A DNA stretch of 64,000 bases from Lotus japonicus (Eukaryota > Streptophyta > Magnoliopsida > Fabales > Fabaceae), in the NCBI RefSeq assembly GCF_012489685.1, contig NC_080044.1:79718732-79782731 (forward strand), in the 5' to 3' direction. Below, piece by piece: positions 1-12,100 of the stretch. The first letter of the stretch is position 1, and the number at the start of each line of letters is the position of its first letter. The position numbers and the translations under genes were made by a program. The notes under the pieces are model-generated. The model was not told where the DNA came from. It saw only the letters and a list, made by a program, of their open reading frames with translations, and ran no database searches.

Positions 1-192
1 TCCTAATGTAAATTGTCAGGCATATTTTTGTGTGCTTTTGCATGCTCTCCTATGGTTCATTGCAAATAATTATATCATTATGTATATTTCTTCTTAGTGT
101 AGAAGATGCTGATGTATTATTTTCTTAATTTCAAATTGAAATTCAAGTTTGAAACTGAAGAATGTTGATCCATTTTTAATGTATACCTTAGG

Positions 193-304
193 TGATGACT
201 CTGCTCTGTATTATTATTTGCCGTCAAATTTTCGAGCTTCCTTAGTCAAATATGCTCACTGTCACTCTAATGTTACTGTAAGGGTATGTCTATGGGTGCG
301 ATAG
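193..304 (+). CDS. possible 3'-terminal exon of an unrecognised gene (partial)
   Basis: A good acceptor (ACCTTAG) ends at 192. It is followed by an open stretch reading GDDSALYYYLPSNFRASLVK and a further 17 residues or so to a TAG at 302-304. The peptide looks like real protein rather than random AT-rich translation. The rest of the gene would lie left of the window, and I do not recognise the family. A GT at 284 with an AG at 331 would make only a 48-nt intron, which is too short, so read-through to the TAG is the simplest reading. It would be convergent with the trihelix gene. Confidence 0.3.
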
Positions 305-504
305 AGTGGAGTGGTTCATCATGTATTTCAGTGTGGACTGTGGAGCTAGGGACTGGAGAGGTGAACTTCCTTTACTTGTTATATAAGTGAGATTTTGTCA
401 CATTGACTTCAATGCGGATCAGACAGGCATTGAGATCAACCAAAATCTATACACACAAATGGCTATCTCCAAATCCTAGTCGGAAATTGGTGAAGAAAAT
501 AATA

Positions 505-543
<39 letters not shown>

Positions 544-768
544 GAGGATTCATAAGCTGCATCTAGAATTGTGTACCGAATAAAAGTCATCAACATTAAC
601 TTCATGATGATGAAAAATGGAGTTTTTAAAAAGACAATAAAAAAATTTTGTTCAACCAAAATCTCTAAGTACTTAAATGGGGAAATTCCATGATACTGAA
701 AATTTAACAGCAACTGAAAGAGGTATGAAGAATCTTTAATAGTTTTTCTTGTGAATTCATTGATTCAT
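305..768. other. spacer between convergent genes, with a microsatellite
   Basis: No supported gene. It holds a short (AAT)n microsatellite at about 496-541 and probably the 3' UTRs of the two flanking convergent genes. Confidence 0.5.
496..541. repeat. (AAT)n microsatellite
   Basis: About 14 near-perfect AAT/ATA units read directly in the sequence. An open frame across it translates to poly-isoleucine on the other strand and is not a gene. Confidence 0.9.
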
Positions 769-3661
769 TCACAGCTTGTCAGCAATTTTGGTGAGAGCAT
801 CTGCAAGTTTTCCAAGCGTTGCAACTAAGCTCTCTGTCTGCTGCTTCTGCTGCTCCCTAGCCAACTGCTGATTCATGTTCTGAGCTCCAAGATGGGCTTT
901 CAGTATGTCGCTGTTCCTCCTCATCACTTTGACAATGTCATCTTCAGAATTTTCTGGTGATATTCTCCTTCTCTTTGGTCCCTCTTGGACAGGTTCTCCA
1001 TGATAGCCTGAAACCAATACACACTTCTATTCAGATTGCTAAAACATAAGAGGGAATAATGCTTAAAATAAAGATACTAAGTCTAGATAATATCAATGAG
1101 TAGTGCTTTTGATTGTCAAATGAACAATAGATGTTGCATTGGCTTGCTAATGAAGACCAGTTGGCAATTTGACAAGTGAGAGTTTTAAGCAATAGATGCA
1201 TGCAATGAGCTTAATTTTTCTTAAGTCATGGTATGTTTGGTTAGACATTTAAGTATTAGAAAATCACTTCTAGCTAAAAACGTAAGCCCTATAGTGTATT
1301 TGGAAAAGATCTAGTGAACTCTTAGGTGGTAGACGTAGCTTCTCACTGTATACACATTGAATTGTGTACGCGACGCAATTCCAATCAGGTATTTAATGTG
1401 TGTTTGAAACCGCGACTAATTTGTTTTGAATGTGGGTAAATAAAAAAGCTACAATAAAAAGGTTCAGAAAAAATGCACCTCTAATGAATGCATACGCCAA
1501 TGTAAACCTTGCTAAAATCAAATGCTCCCTTATTATTTTTCCACACCCTTACTCTTACTATCAATTTTCACCTCTTACACTTACACAAGGAGAAATAGAA
1601 CTAGAAAAGAGAAAAATAGAAAAATAAAAATATATGATAGGTAATGTAGGATTATATATCTGAAAATTTTCATCAACACTTTAAGGACACTCAAAAGTGA
1701 GAGGAGATTAAAGGAGAGAAAAATAAAATTTAAGAAAATTGATGTGATAAAGAAAAAGAAATAAAAAGAGAAAATGTGAAAATTGGACAAACGAAAATAA
1801 GAGTGGGAATGTGTCAAAATCATTTTATATTAAATCCTACTTCCTTACTTTCTCTATCAAAAGATGAATAGAAGTGTCACTGGAACTAGTAAATAGCAGT
1901 AGTGAGTTGATTTACCAGGATCACTATTCCCTTCGCAAGATGGTTGTTGCTGCCTCTCTACTTTTCAATGTAAAGCAACAAGAAAATAATTTATCAATAA
2001 GAAAAAAAGGTAGGTGATAATATCTCTATAGCCTTAGTGAAACTCAACCAAACAGGTTTTGTCCGTGCTTATATTTAAATATACACTGAAAATCAATAAA
2101 AAACTACTCAAAAAGATTTTTTTCAACTCTTTTCAAGCATCTTTTTTTTTGAGAGATTACCTTAAGCCTAAAATAAAATGAAAAAATAGAATTGAAATGA
2201 AATAGGCGACCAAGACCAGAGTAAACAATTTAGGCTTATTCTCTTAAAGTGAGGAACGTTTTCAATGCGGGTAAAATCATTTGACAAAGACAATGTGGTT
2301 GGACGGGGTGATAGACTCACTTCACCAAGTTGACGAGTTCAATTGGACTTAAGATTTTTTTTTTGAAATTCGCTTTCATTCAAACAAGAAGAAGCTATAG
2401 AGATGTTTTGTATTTGAATACGTCAGATGCGTATGACCTCCCCACTTGACACGTCATGAGGGGTCAGAGTGCATTTGACTAGGGTTTTGACTTTTGATGT
2501 ATATAAGGGTGATTCGTGTTTTGACATGATTACTTTTATATAAAAAATGACTATTTTAAATTATATATTGATTTTTAGCTTGTCTCTCAATCTCACGTAG
2601 TTAGGTTCACTTCGTAAATATAAATGTTTATATTATTTTAACAAACACCGATAATTGGTATACACAACAACAAAAGTAAGGGTGAATAGAAAAATATTGA
2701 TGTGAAAGTAAGAGAAAGATATGCGTATTTTATCATGCAAAATGTCACATAAATTACAATTCTTTAGCAATGCAAGCAAATAGACTGTAATATGATAACA
2801 TAAATTAGAGAGATGGCACTGAAATTTCATACCTGAATTAGGCAAAGTGAATGTGGGTGTGAATTGGAGACCCCCCCTCATCCTTGTCCTCCTAGGAATT
2901 GGTGTTTTCACTTGACCACTCACCCTAACTCCATTTGAATTTGTCTCAAAGTTTTCCTCCTCAGTGCTCCACCCCATTTTCTCACTGTCAACAATAGCCT
3001 CATCCTCTTCCTCCTCTCCCTCCTCCCCTTCCTCCTCCTCACCTTGCTCTGCCCCCACTCCTTCAACACCATGCCCTGTTTTCTCTGTTTTTCCCTCACT
3101 CATTTTGACCAGAGTCAGAGGAAATGCACCAACAGTGCAAACCCCACCATCAAGCACATTGTACACCACAGCATCAAAGAACCCAGGAAGCTTCTTCTCC
3201 TTCCTCAGATCATTCCTCATGATCCAAAACGACTCCGTCTCCTCCTTGATGCTCGTTTCCCATTTCTTGATCTTCCTGAAATCAGTGAGAAGGTTCCCCC
3301 ATCTCTTCCTACACTGCACAGCACCTCTCTTCACACCATGTTGCTGACACAGTGATGACACCAAATCCCATTTGTGATCACCGTGATGAGGAGAAACCAA
3401 CCCAGATGACGATGCTGGTGATCTGAATCGGTGGTAACCACCATGTTCGCCATTTTCAACCAATTTCTTGGACTCTATGAGGACAAGTGTTTCTTGCCTT
3501 GTCCAACGAGGGTGTCTTGTGGCTTTGATCCTCTCAACTGGAGGAGATTCAGCAGCAGGAGCAGGAGCAGCAGCAACAACAACAGCAGAAGAAGGACCAT
3601 TTTCTGTCTCAGAATTTTGTGGTGCCGCCATGATGACCTGATCAGAAGGTTGCTGAGACAT
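769..3661 (-). CDS. trihelix (GT-family) transcription factor, ASR3-like
   Basis: Three exons on the - strand: 3661-2833, 1957-1916 and 1007-769. All junctions are GT-AG and in phase, giving 369 aa. A trihelix/Myb-like DNA-binding domain spans about residues 50-155, with the expected tryptophans (PRWTRQE, HKWDLVSS, RKRWGNL) and the strongly conserved run FWIMRNDLRKEKKLPGFFD. An acidic glutamate-rich stretch follows at about 205-226, then a basic patch (RRTRMRGG). The C-terminal exon ends in an amphipathic helix (LVATLGKLADALTKIADKL) as in ASR3-type proteins. ASR3 of Arabidopsis is a repressor of immune genes phosphorylated by MPK4; a similar nuclear role here is inference. An in-frame ATG at 3721 would add 20 residues encoded partly by a CA repeat; the ATG at 3661 is preferred. 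Confidence 0.85.
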
Positions 3662-3721
3662 TGCTGATGAAGTTTGAGAGAAATGAAGATAAGAATGAGA
3701 CACACACACACATACACTCAT

Positions 3722-5636
3722 TCATATATAAAAAAATTGTGCTTTAACTGAAAGTGAATGAACTTCCAAAGGAGGATATGCGATATTTTTCGTGTGGGTA
3801 ACTTCTTTCTCCACAAAGTGATGATTTTCCAAAGATTGCACTAACAAAGGTACCCCTGCAATCTCCTTCCATGTAAAGAGCTATTTACTATAGAAACCAG
3901 AATAAGACCAAAATCTTTATTTATGGAGGTCAACAGATATGTTTGATTTTCATGTTTGGAGGAGAAGTGATTATAGAATAAGGCTCTCTTAGAATTAGAT
4001 TTTGTGAAGGGAAAAGTGATTTTAAAAGGGTTAAAAATGAATGCAAACATGCCTAGGACTAGCTGTAACCATTACATTAGTGTGCTTATGTAAAACAATA
4101 TTACATTAGTGTAAAAAAACTGTACGAGGATGTTGTACCATATATGACTCTTTCCTAAGTTCCTACCTTTATTTTTCTTTAAAATTATATTTCCAGAAAA
4201 AGAAAACAATCAGATTTTCTTAACGTAATATGATTAAAATATCTTAAAAATCAATAATAGGATAACCTACGATCAAACCCCACAGATACATGGACCTGGT
4301 TATGGTAGAAGATGGAAGCAGTCTAATGATAAAGAGACACTTGTCTTTGGATTTGGCAAAGAAGTTAAAGCACATCTCACTTAAAAGGCTAAAACTTCAT
4401 GAATAAATATTTTTTATTAGTTTTATACAAGTTCCTTTTTCAGATAATAAAATAAAATGAGTATTATTTGTTACATTTAGAAAAATAAAATAAAATAAGA
4501 TGAATATACTTTGTAACGGACATTATCTCTCTTTTTTATTGAACAAAGCAAAAAAAATCCCTCATTTATAAGGGGTCAATATAGTGTATGGAAATGTAGT
4601 TAAAGGTGTGATCATGTATTTTCTGTGAAATTCCATTTTGACTAACGTATACATGAGGAATAAAGCCTCTTTATTCAATTGCCAAATGAGCTTTAAAAAA
4701 TAAATAAATTTCCAAATGGCTAAACCAAATAAATGCCATTGAAGCCTTAAAGTTAAAATGACTTCTAGGCCCTCTATCCTATAAAACTCTATAAAACAAA
4801 TGGCTAAAACAAAACAAAACGAGCTTTAATACCAAAAAAATAAAACAATTCGTCTATAAATGGGTTTTATATTAAGCGGGTGGTGAAAAAAAAGCCCATT
4901 CAGTGGGACGAGATAAGACAAAAAATTGAGACCTCTACGGACTATGGCTCTTTATATAAGTAGAAATTAACATTGCTCCGGTATTCAATGAAAAATAGAG
5001 TTATAATATCAATTAGTTCAATTTTTAGCATATAAATGACCTAAACTTTAAAAAAGTTTGTTATGAAAAAATATAACAGATTAAAGTAAAATGTATGAAA
5101 CCTCTTCATTTTTAGAGGGTTACTGAAAAAATTGCCTAGAAATTATATCACGTTTCTTATATTTATGTTACTAAACTCTTAACTTAGATATAATATGTGT
5201 GCATTATACGTGTATTGCACGAGTTTATTTATATAGATATGTAGATACTATTTAAAAAAAATTAACAAGATTTATTTATGAAAACTATTTAATAGTATAA
5301 AAAAGCTTATGTATCATTGTTTGAGAGAAGAACTTAATTGCCATAATATAGCAGATTTAATTTAAGTTTTTTCTAAACATGTATATTATTTTTTTATTTT
5401 ATTTTAAAATACATCGTGAAATTAAAAGTAGTTAGTACGAGGTTATGTATCATAACGAAATTTAAACTTATCACCCATGGGGATGGCCTTTGTCTAGCTT
5501 AGAGTCACCCGCCTTTATCATGTCCCTCGTCTCCACTTAACTTTTAGTAGAAATATTCTTTTTAGATTGTTAAAAGTGTTGAAGTTATGACACTATATAT
5601 ATTTTGATGTCAGAACTTAGTCGACTATATTAGCCT
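3722..5636. other. AT-rich intergenic region
   Basis: The part next to 3721 is the likely promoter/5' UTR of the trihelix gene. Beyond that are AT-rich stretches with short open frames only (for example 3841-4050 on the - strand) that have no recognisable domain. No gene supported. Confidence 0.5.
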
Positions 5637-5772
5637 GTTTGGTTTTCAGTTGGGTGAATGTGAAAGCACATTCACTGAACCCAATAAGTGCATTTCGTTG
5701 GCTGAATGTGCATTGAAAATTGTGGTCTCGGATTTCAATGCTTCAAACGGATTTTCTAACTGAAAACCAAAC
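5637..5772. mobile_element. short MITE with 15-bp perfect inverted ends
   Basis: GTTTGGTTTTCAGTT at 5637-5651 is the exact reverse complement of AACTGAAAACCAAAC at 5758-5772. The 136-bp interval has further internal palindromy (GAATGTG / CACATTC). No clear target-site duplication was seen, so the superfamily is not assigned. Confidence 0.6.
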
Positions 5773-6678
5773 ATACACTTGCTCAGTATCAACGCTAACC
5801 TCATGACCCGTAATGTGAGAACGTTTTGCCCCATTGAATGATGGAACTATCTGTGATGTTTCCCATCAACGGCATTAGATGTGAAACCTTTCAAGCCTAT
5901 GATCACCCTCCCAAATTTCTTAGTAACATGAGCATTATAGTTTTCTCCCGACTATTGTGATTTAGATATGTATTATTTTAATACACCCATATTATAAAAA
6001 CAACCTTAAATTGAGCTTTGATCTCTCCAACCGCATATATGGGAATCTCATGGTAGAGAAACCTTTATCACCATAATGGTTGATAAGAAGATGACGTCTG
6101 CATATGCCAAGGTTCTTTTGTATGCCAAGGTTCTTTTGTACTATATTTACCTTTTATTTTTTTATTGTGGAGTCTTACATTACTTTATTCAAAGGGTGTT
6201 GCTACGGCCACCCGCCACCCCCAATTGGCATTATTTGTGAACATGTGTTCCATCACTTTAATACCCCCGCTTGGGTTACAGGCAAGCGCAACTTTGCTCG
6301 GTACTATATTTATGTTTGAAGACCCTCAAAAGGAGCCAAGAGTCATCTTATCACGGCCCACAAAAATCTCACAAGGAAAATATTTTACAAAAATATGTAA
6401 CTTAATTTGGATGTTTTTATGAAGGTTGGAATTCAAGCAATTAGCTCTTTGTTTTTAATTTCGAAGTATCACTATACTTACTTGCTTACATAGTTGTACA
6501 TGCCTATGCACATTTGACATATACTTTTTTCAATCAAGAAATTAGAGTTAGTGAAGAATTCAGAGACCTTTTGCATATATAGAGTGTTGATTTGACCTAA
6601 TATCCTGTATTTCTTGTCTTCCTTCGTATAGCCGGCCCCTTGATTATTTTTGCATTTATGTCAGAATCTATGTCTACG
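5773..6678. other. intergenic, no gene seen
   Basis: Contains a tandem 18-bp duplication (ATGCCAAGGTTCTTTTGT twice, about 6103-6138) and a more GC-rich patch around 6200-6300 of unknown origin. Confidence 0.4.
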
Positions 6679-7310
6679 CTAACACACATTAATTGTATGT
6701 CCGATCCTACCACAATGAGTACAAACTTTGGTTCTCCCTAGTACACGCTCCACGAAGATTATTGTAGACATCATCGGTACAGTTTTGATTGGAATTTGAA
6801 GCCACTGCTCTAGCTTCAAAGCCCATACTTCCGAATTCCGATCATATTGTTCATAATTTGACATCTTGTTGCACGTACAGTTTAATGTGTAAGAAAATAC
6901 ATTCATGATTGATTGGTGATAAAGGATCTTGTGCTTTCCTTTCCAAAGCACCATAAATTGCACTACAAGTACACAGTAGAACAAATGGAAATTGGATTTG
7001 GTCCAAATTAGCAAGTTGGTCCCAAATTATCCAAATCTTTGTGAAGTAATCAGTCACATTAAGATCACCTTGTTTAATTGCTGAGACTTCTTTTACTTCA
7101 TATATGAAATTTCACTTCAAACCACCTTGAGACTATCAAGAGTACTTTGTTGGATTGACACTAAAACTGAGTGAACCATATGTGGAATCACTGCTTTGTC
7201 ACATCTCTTCCACACAGCATGGAGAGAATCTCTCCCTTTGAAGGTTGTGGATGGCTTCTGTCTAAAAATTCCATCTTGTTTTTTGGCACTCAATGATGTT
7301 ATCATAGACC
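6679..7310 (-). pseudogene. degraded Copia-type retrotransposon gag fragment
   Basis: Broken - strand frames resemble the UBN2/gag polyprotein of plant Copia retrotransposons. The N-terminal part includes a WKRCDKAV-like motif (7117-7305). The middle reads ...YFTKIWIIWDQLAN (about 7057-6990). The C-terminal part has a CCHC zinc knuckle CTHCGRIGHTINVC, fitting C-x2-C-x4-H-x4-C, at about 6682-6730. Frameshifts separate the pieces and no reverse transcriptase or LTR was found nearby, so it is a dead fragment. Confidence 0.65.
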
Positions 7311-7439
7311 TACTCCATGAATTTTAGTTAATTTGTGGGATTGAGAATTGGTGATGTTATCATAGTCTAGTTTATTATTAGTGAATAACTAGTTTATTTT
7401 TTACTATTACAATGTAAGTAACGAAATAACGTTAGGGCG

Positions 7440-9000
7440 AAGTGATAAAGAAAAAATATTTTTATTAGAGTAAAATTAATAATTTTACCATTTATAAATT
7501 AGTCAATTTTTAATTAAATTTATATGAGTAATTAATAATTTTAACTTAACACTATCAACTAGCAATTGATTTCAAAAAAAAAGGAACTAGCAATGATAGA
7601 TAATAAAATTAATATTTTATAATTTGTTAATAAATATATTATAAATTATGAGAATTATAAATATTAAAATAATCTTAATTTGGAATGAGAGTGAAAATAT
7701 AATATAAATTAGTTACTCTATCATGTTAGGATGAGCTCTAACCCAACCCCCGTTAGGATAAGTTTCACACATAATAAATATATGATAGAACAAGAGATAA
7801 GAATGTGTTATCCTAGTATAGTATTGGAGCAAAATTAATATTTTCACCATTTATAAAAAATGACTCAATTTTTAATTGAATTTACATGCATGGGTAATTA
7901 TTAATTTTAATTTAACATTATCAACTAGACAACTAATAGATGATAAAATTAATTAAATTTACCAATTAATATATTATAAATTATAAAAATTATGAATATT
8001 GAAACAATTGTACTAGAGAATGAGAGTGAAAATGAAACAAAAATTAGTTATCAATGATAAGTTATGACTTAGCTCTCTGCTCAAGAAAAGTTTTACACGT
8101 AATGAAGACGGTAGAATAAGAGATAAGACTCGTTCGGGATAAGTTTTACACGTAACGAACACGATATAATAAGAGATAAAACTCGCTCGGAATAAGTTTT
8201 ACACGTAACGAACACGACAGAATACGAGATAAGACTCGCTCATGATAATGTTTACACGTAACAAACATTATGGAATAAGAGGGAAGACCCGGTCAGGATA
8301 AGGTTTACACGTAACGAACACGTTGAATAATAAATAAGGTTCGTTTTGGATAAGTTTTCCACATAAGGAACGAGTTGAATAATAAATAAGGCCACATAAG
8401 GAACGCGTCAGAATACGAGATGACTCGCTCATGATAATGTTTACACATAACGAACACTGTGGAATAATAGATAAGACTCGGTCAGGATAAGGTTTACATG
8501 TAACGAACACGTTGAATAATAAATAATGTTCGTTCTGGATAAGTTTTCCACGTAAGGAACGAGTTGAATAATAAATAAGGCCACGTAAGGAACGCGTCAG
8601 AATACGAGATAAAACTCGCTCATGATAATAATTACACGTAACAAACACTATGGAATAAGAGAAGACCCGGTCAGAATAAGGTTTCCAGTAACGAACACGT
8701 TGAATAATAAATAAGGTTCGTTTTGGATAAGTTTTCCACGTAAGGAACGAGTTGAATAATAAATAAGGCCACGTAAGGAACGCGTCAGAATACGAGATAA
8801 GACTCGCACCGGATAAACTGTACACGTAACGAACACAGTAGAATACGAGATAAGACTCAGTCAGGATAAGGTTTACACGTAAGGAACACGTTGAATAATA
8901 AATAAGGTTCATTCTGGATAAGTTTTCCACGTAAGGAACGCGTTGAATAATAAATAAGGCCACGTAAGGAACGCGTGAGAATACGAGCTGTTTTATCCTA
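7440..9000. repeat. satellite-like array of about 53-bp units with 189-bp higher-order repeats
   Basis: From about 8090 to 9000 variants of a unit of about 53 bp (GATAAGTTTTACACGTAACG ... AGATAAGACTCG) follow one another. A longer period of about 188-191 bp is visible: the phrase AAATAAGGTT (or AAATAATGTT) recurs at 8332, 8521, 8709 and 8900. Upstream, 7470-7770 and 7825-8090 are two copies of an AT-rich segment of about 350 bp that each end in one degenerate 53-bp unit, so the array may have grown from that element. Long open frames here (for example 8268-9020, - strand) are products of the periodicity. Confidence 0.8.
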
Positions 9001-9170
9001 TCAGCTGAGTCATCAAACATGTTGCCTTGCTGTGATCATAGTGGGCAACTTAGTTGGCAGTTACTTCCTTAAAACCGCGCCTCTTCATCTTCCTTAAAAC
9101 TTGTTCAGAAACTGAAACGACACCGCCATTGCAACACAACCCAGTACAGTAGCACCAGCTACTGCCGAAA

Positions 9171-12100
9171 ATGGCATCCGAAGAGAAGAAGAAGCGAATG
9201 GAAGATCAGCAAAACGGTGTCGTCAATGTCACAACCACAACCGAAGCAGCAGAACACGAGGAAGCATTAGTCGATCTGGTTGAAAGCCGATCCCATGAAG
9301 TCGAAGGCCTCCGTTACCATGTCTCCTATTACACCTCTAAGGTTTCCATTTCCTCTTCCATTTTCTCAATTCAACCATTTCATTTCTGTTGAATGCCTAT
9401 TATGTGTTTGATTTCATGTTTCTATGAATGCAAATGGAAAACTCAAAACTGATTGTTTGATGTGAAGTTGTGAATGGTGAACTAAACTTGTTTGTTTATA
9501 ACGTTTTTGGACTGAAAAAATCAAATAAAACCCTAGAAATTGAAACTTTGCATGCAAATCATTAGCTGATGACTTTACATGTTTGGGAAAAATTTGCAGC
9601 TTGAGGAGGCTGAGAAGAGGTTTCGAGATGCCGAATCCAAACTGGCTCGCTTTCGAGCCCGAACTAATGCAGGTACTTCACATGAAAAAGTTACAGAGAC
9701 ATTGAATACATCAAATGGTCCAGTTCATGCAAGTGAAGGTTCTTCCAGAAACCACATTGCATATCCTTCCAAACCCCAGCAGCAGCGTCTTGTTCCTGCT
9801 GCGAGTTCGAAAATCGCGCAATCCGCTCGTTTGCCAGGTTCTCATTCTTCTGTGAAAGCTTTAATAAGTCCCAATTTCCATGTCAAACTATTAGAATTCA
9901 CTTGTATGATTGTTGTTCTACAGTGGAAGGAAAGAATGCATCAACCGGTTCCATTTATAGAAGTGAAGGTTCTTACAGAAACCTCATTCAATCCAAGCCC
10001 CTGCAGCGTCTTGTTCCTGCTGTGAGATCGAAATTCTCACAATCCACACCGCGTTTGCCAGGTTCTCACTCTTCTGCAAAAGCTTCAATTAAGTCCCAAT
10101 TTCCATGTTAAACCATTAGAATTCACTTGTATGGTTGTTGTTCTACAGTAAAATCTGATAAGCCTCAGAGACTTTCTACTGAGCAAAACAATATTGGAAT
10201 CAAGGGAAGAGAGACAAAAAGAAAATTTGGTAAGACATTTCTTTCAAGGGTACCATTGTTTGTTGTTTGTTTTGCATAACCTTAACTAAGGCTATGTGCT
10301 TCTATTTTCGGATTAGTTAACTTATGTCAAGAATATGTTTGCTTTCCAGAACAGAAAGAACATGTGGCATTGATTCCTTTGGTATGTAAAAGCTCTTCAC
10401 CAACCTCAGTGAAAAATCAAAAAAGTTGTTATATATCAACCCAGAACAAGAAGAGATTGCGAAGTATTGCTCTGTATCCTGTGAATGATCAACGTTTTGC
10501 GACCAGGTAATATACTTTTATTTTTTTAGGCAATGTGCTCAAGGTTTACTGAATAACAAAATTGTCCATTTTTCCAATTCTGCATGATTACTCTTTTTAA
10601 CTTTTTATCTCTCAGCTTTTGGGATATGACAAAAGGCAGATCTTCATGCTTTAGTGAACATTAGTGGTTTAATATCTCCTTTTATCCTCAGATAAATATC
10701 TGCGGATATATATTATATATGATAATGATACAATGGAAGGAAAAGAATACCGTGCCAATCTTTGTCATCCTCAGTTTGAATTTCAATCTTATCAAAGTTA
10801 TTTTTTTCTGGTGATTCAACATTGTTATATTCCTACAAGTGTGATGCTTGCTTCTTTTTGGGATACTTACAGTGCTTTGGACGGAGTTGTCAACTTGTGG
10901 GAAGTTCAGTCTCGGGGGTATGTCCTGATTTTTATTCTGAGCCTTTTAATATAACTCACTTTCTCCTTATATGTTTAAATATCAAGTAATGTGTGAGGAC
11001 TGTACAAATGAGTTTAAAATATGTATCCGCTTAAGGGCTGAATGAAATGTGTTCATCTTGCATATAAATTGTGAAAGCTCTAATGCATAGAAGGCTTTTT
11101 TTTTGTCTTTTTTCATTATTATAATAATAATAATTATTATTATAATAATAATAATAATTATTATTATTATAATATGATCATTTTGAATAGAAAAAGACAT
11201 TCATCGCATTAAACATGCATAAACATATCACTTAGAATATGGTAGGAGAAGCTGTTGAGTTCATTTGATTCTCCCTCAGCATATGCATTTTCAAGAAAAT
11301 TCTTGATAATTCAGTGGTCTAATTATCAAATATGCAACTTGGATGTAGCAATTTGCAATATAAGCTTACTGCATCCTTCAATAATGAATACTGCAAAGAA
11401 ATAAGGTGGTGAAGATTGCATGCTCGAACTTGCTTTAGTAATGTTCATACCATACTTGGAGTTCCTTCTTATTTAGTCAGTGGTACTTTAAAGTATGGTG
11501 TGCTTGGGCAGTTGGGCTGTTATTTCATTCAGAAAGGACTTCACATCTGGTTTATCTTTCTCCTGCCTTCACCAATCACACTTAGTCCCTCAGTATATTT
11601 GAACTTTTGTTGTAGAATGACATCATAATTAATGAACTTAAAGATATCTTAAAAATTGCCACTCAATTTCAGTATTTTTACATTTTCACTTCATCTTAAT
11701 TTGTAGACCAGGAGCCTCTCTACTTAGCACTGCTAATTGTCTAACCTTAGAGAGAAGATGGCCAGAAGATATAGCTTGGCATCCAGACGGAAACAGGCTG
11801 TTTTCAGTATATAGTGCCGATGGTCAAGATTCTCAAATCTCAGTTACAAATTTTAGAGTACGAGGGGAAGGGGTAAGATTTTTTATGAGAATATGCTAGC
11901 AGAGATGTGGAAGGTTAGAATTTTTGTTTCTTTTATCTGGAAGGATATTGATATAAGTGAAACATGTATGTGATTGACAGAAAGCAGATGTCAAATTCTT
12001 AGAGGACAAGCCTCATGTTAAAAGTGTTATCAATAGCATTGTTTTCCTGCCATGGGAAAATACCAGCTTTGTAACTGCGGGGACTGATCATGCTGTTATG

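Noticed and set aside
2964..3717. several open frames opposite or overlapping trihelix exon 1
   Set aside because: Shadows of a GC-rich, low-complexity coding exon; the - strand frame has the trihelix domain.
8268..9020. 250-codon open frame on the - strand
   Set aside because: It lies wholly within the satellite array. The repeated translated phrases come from the DNA period, and there is no domain or gene-like composition.
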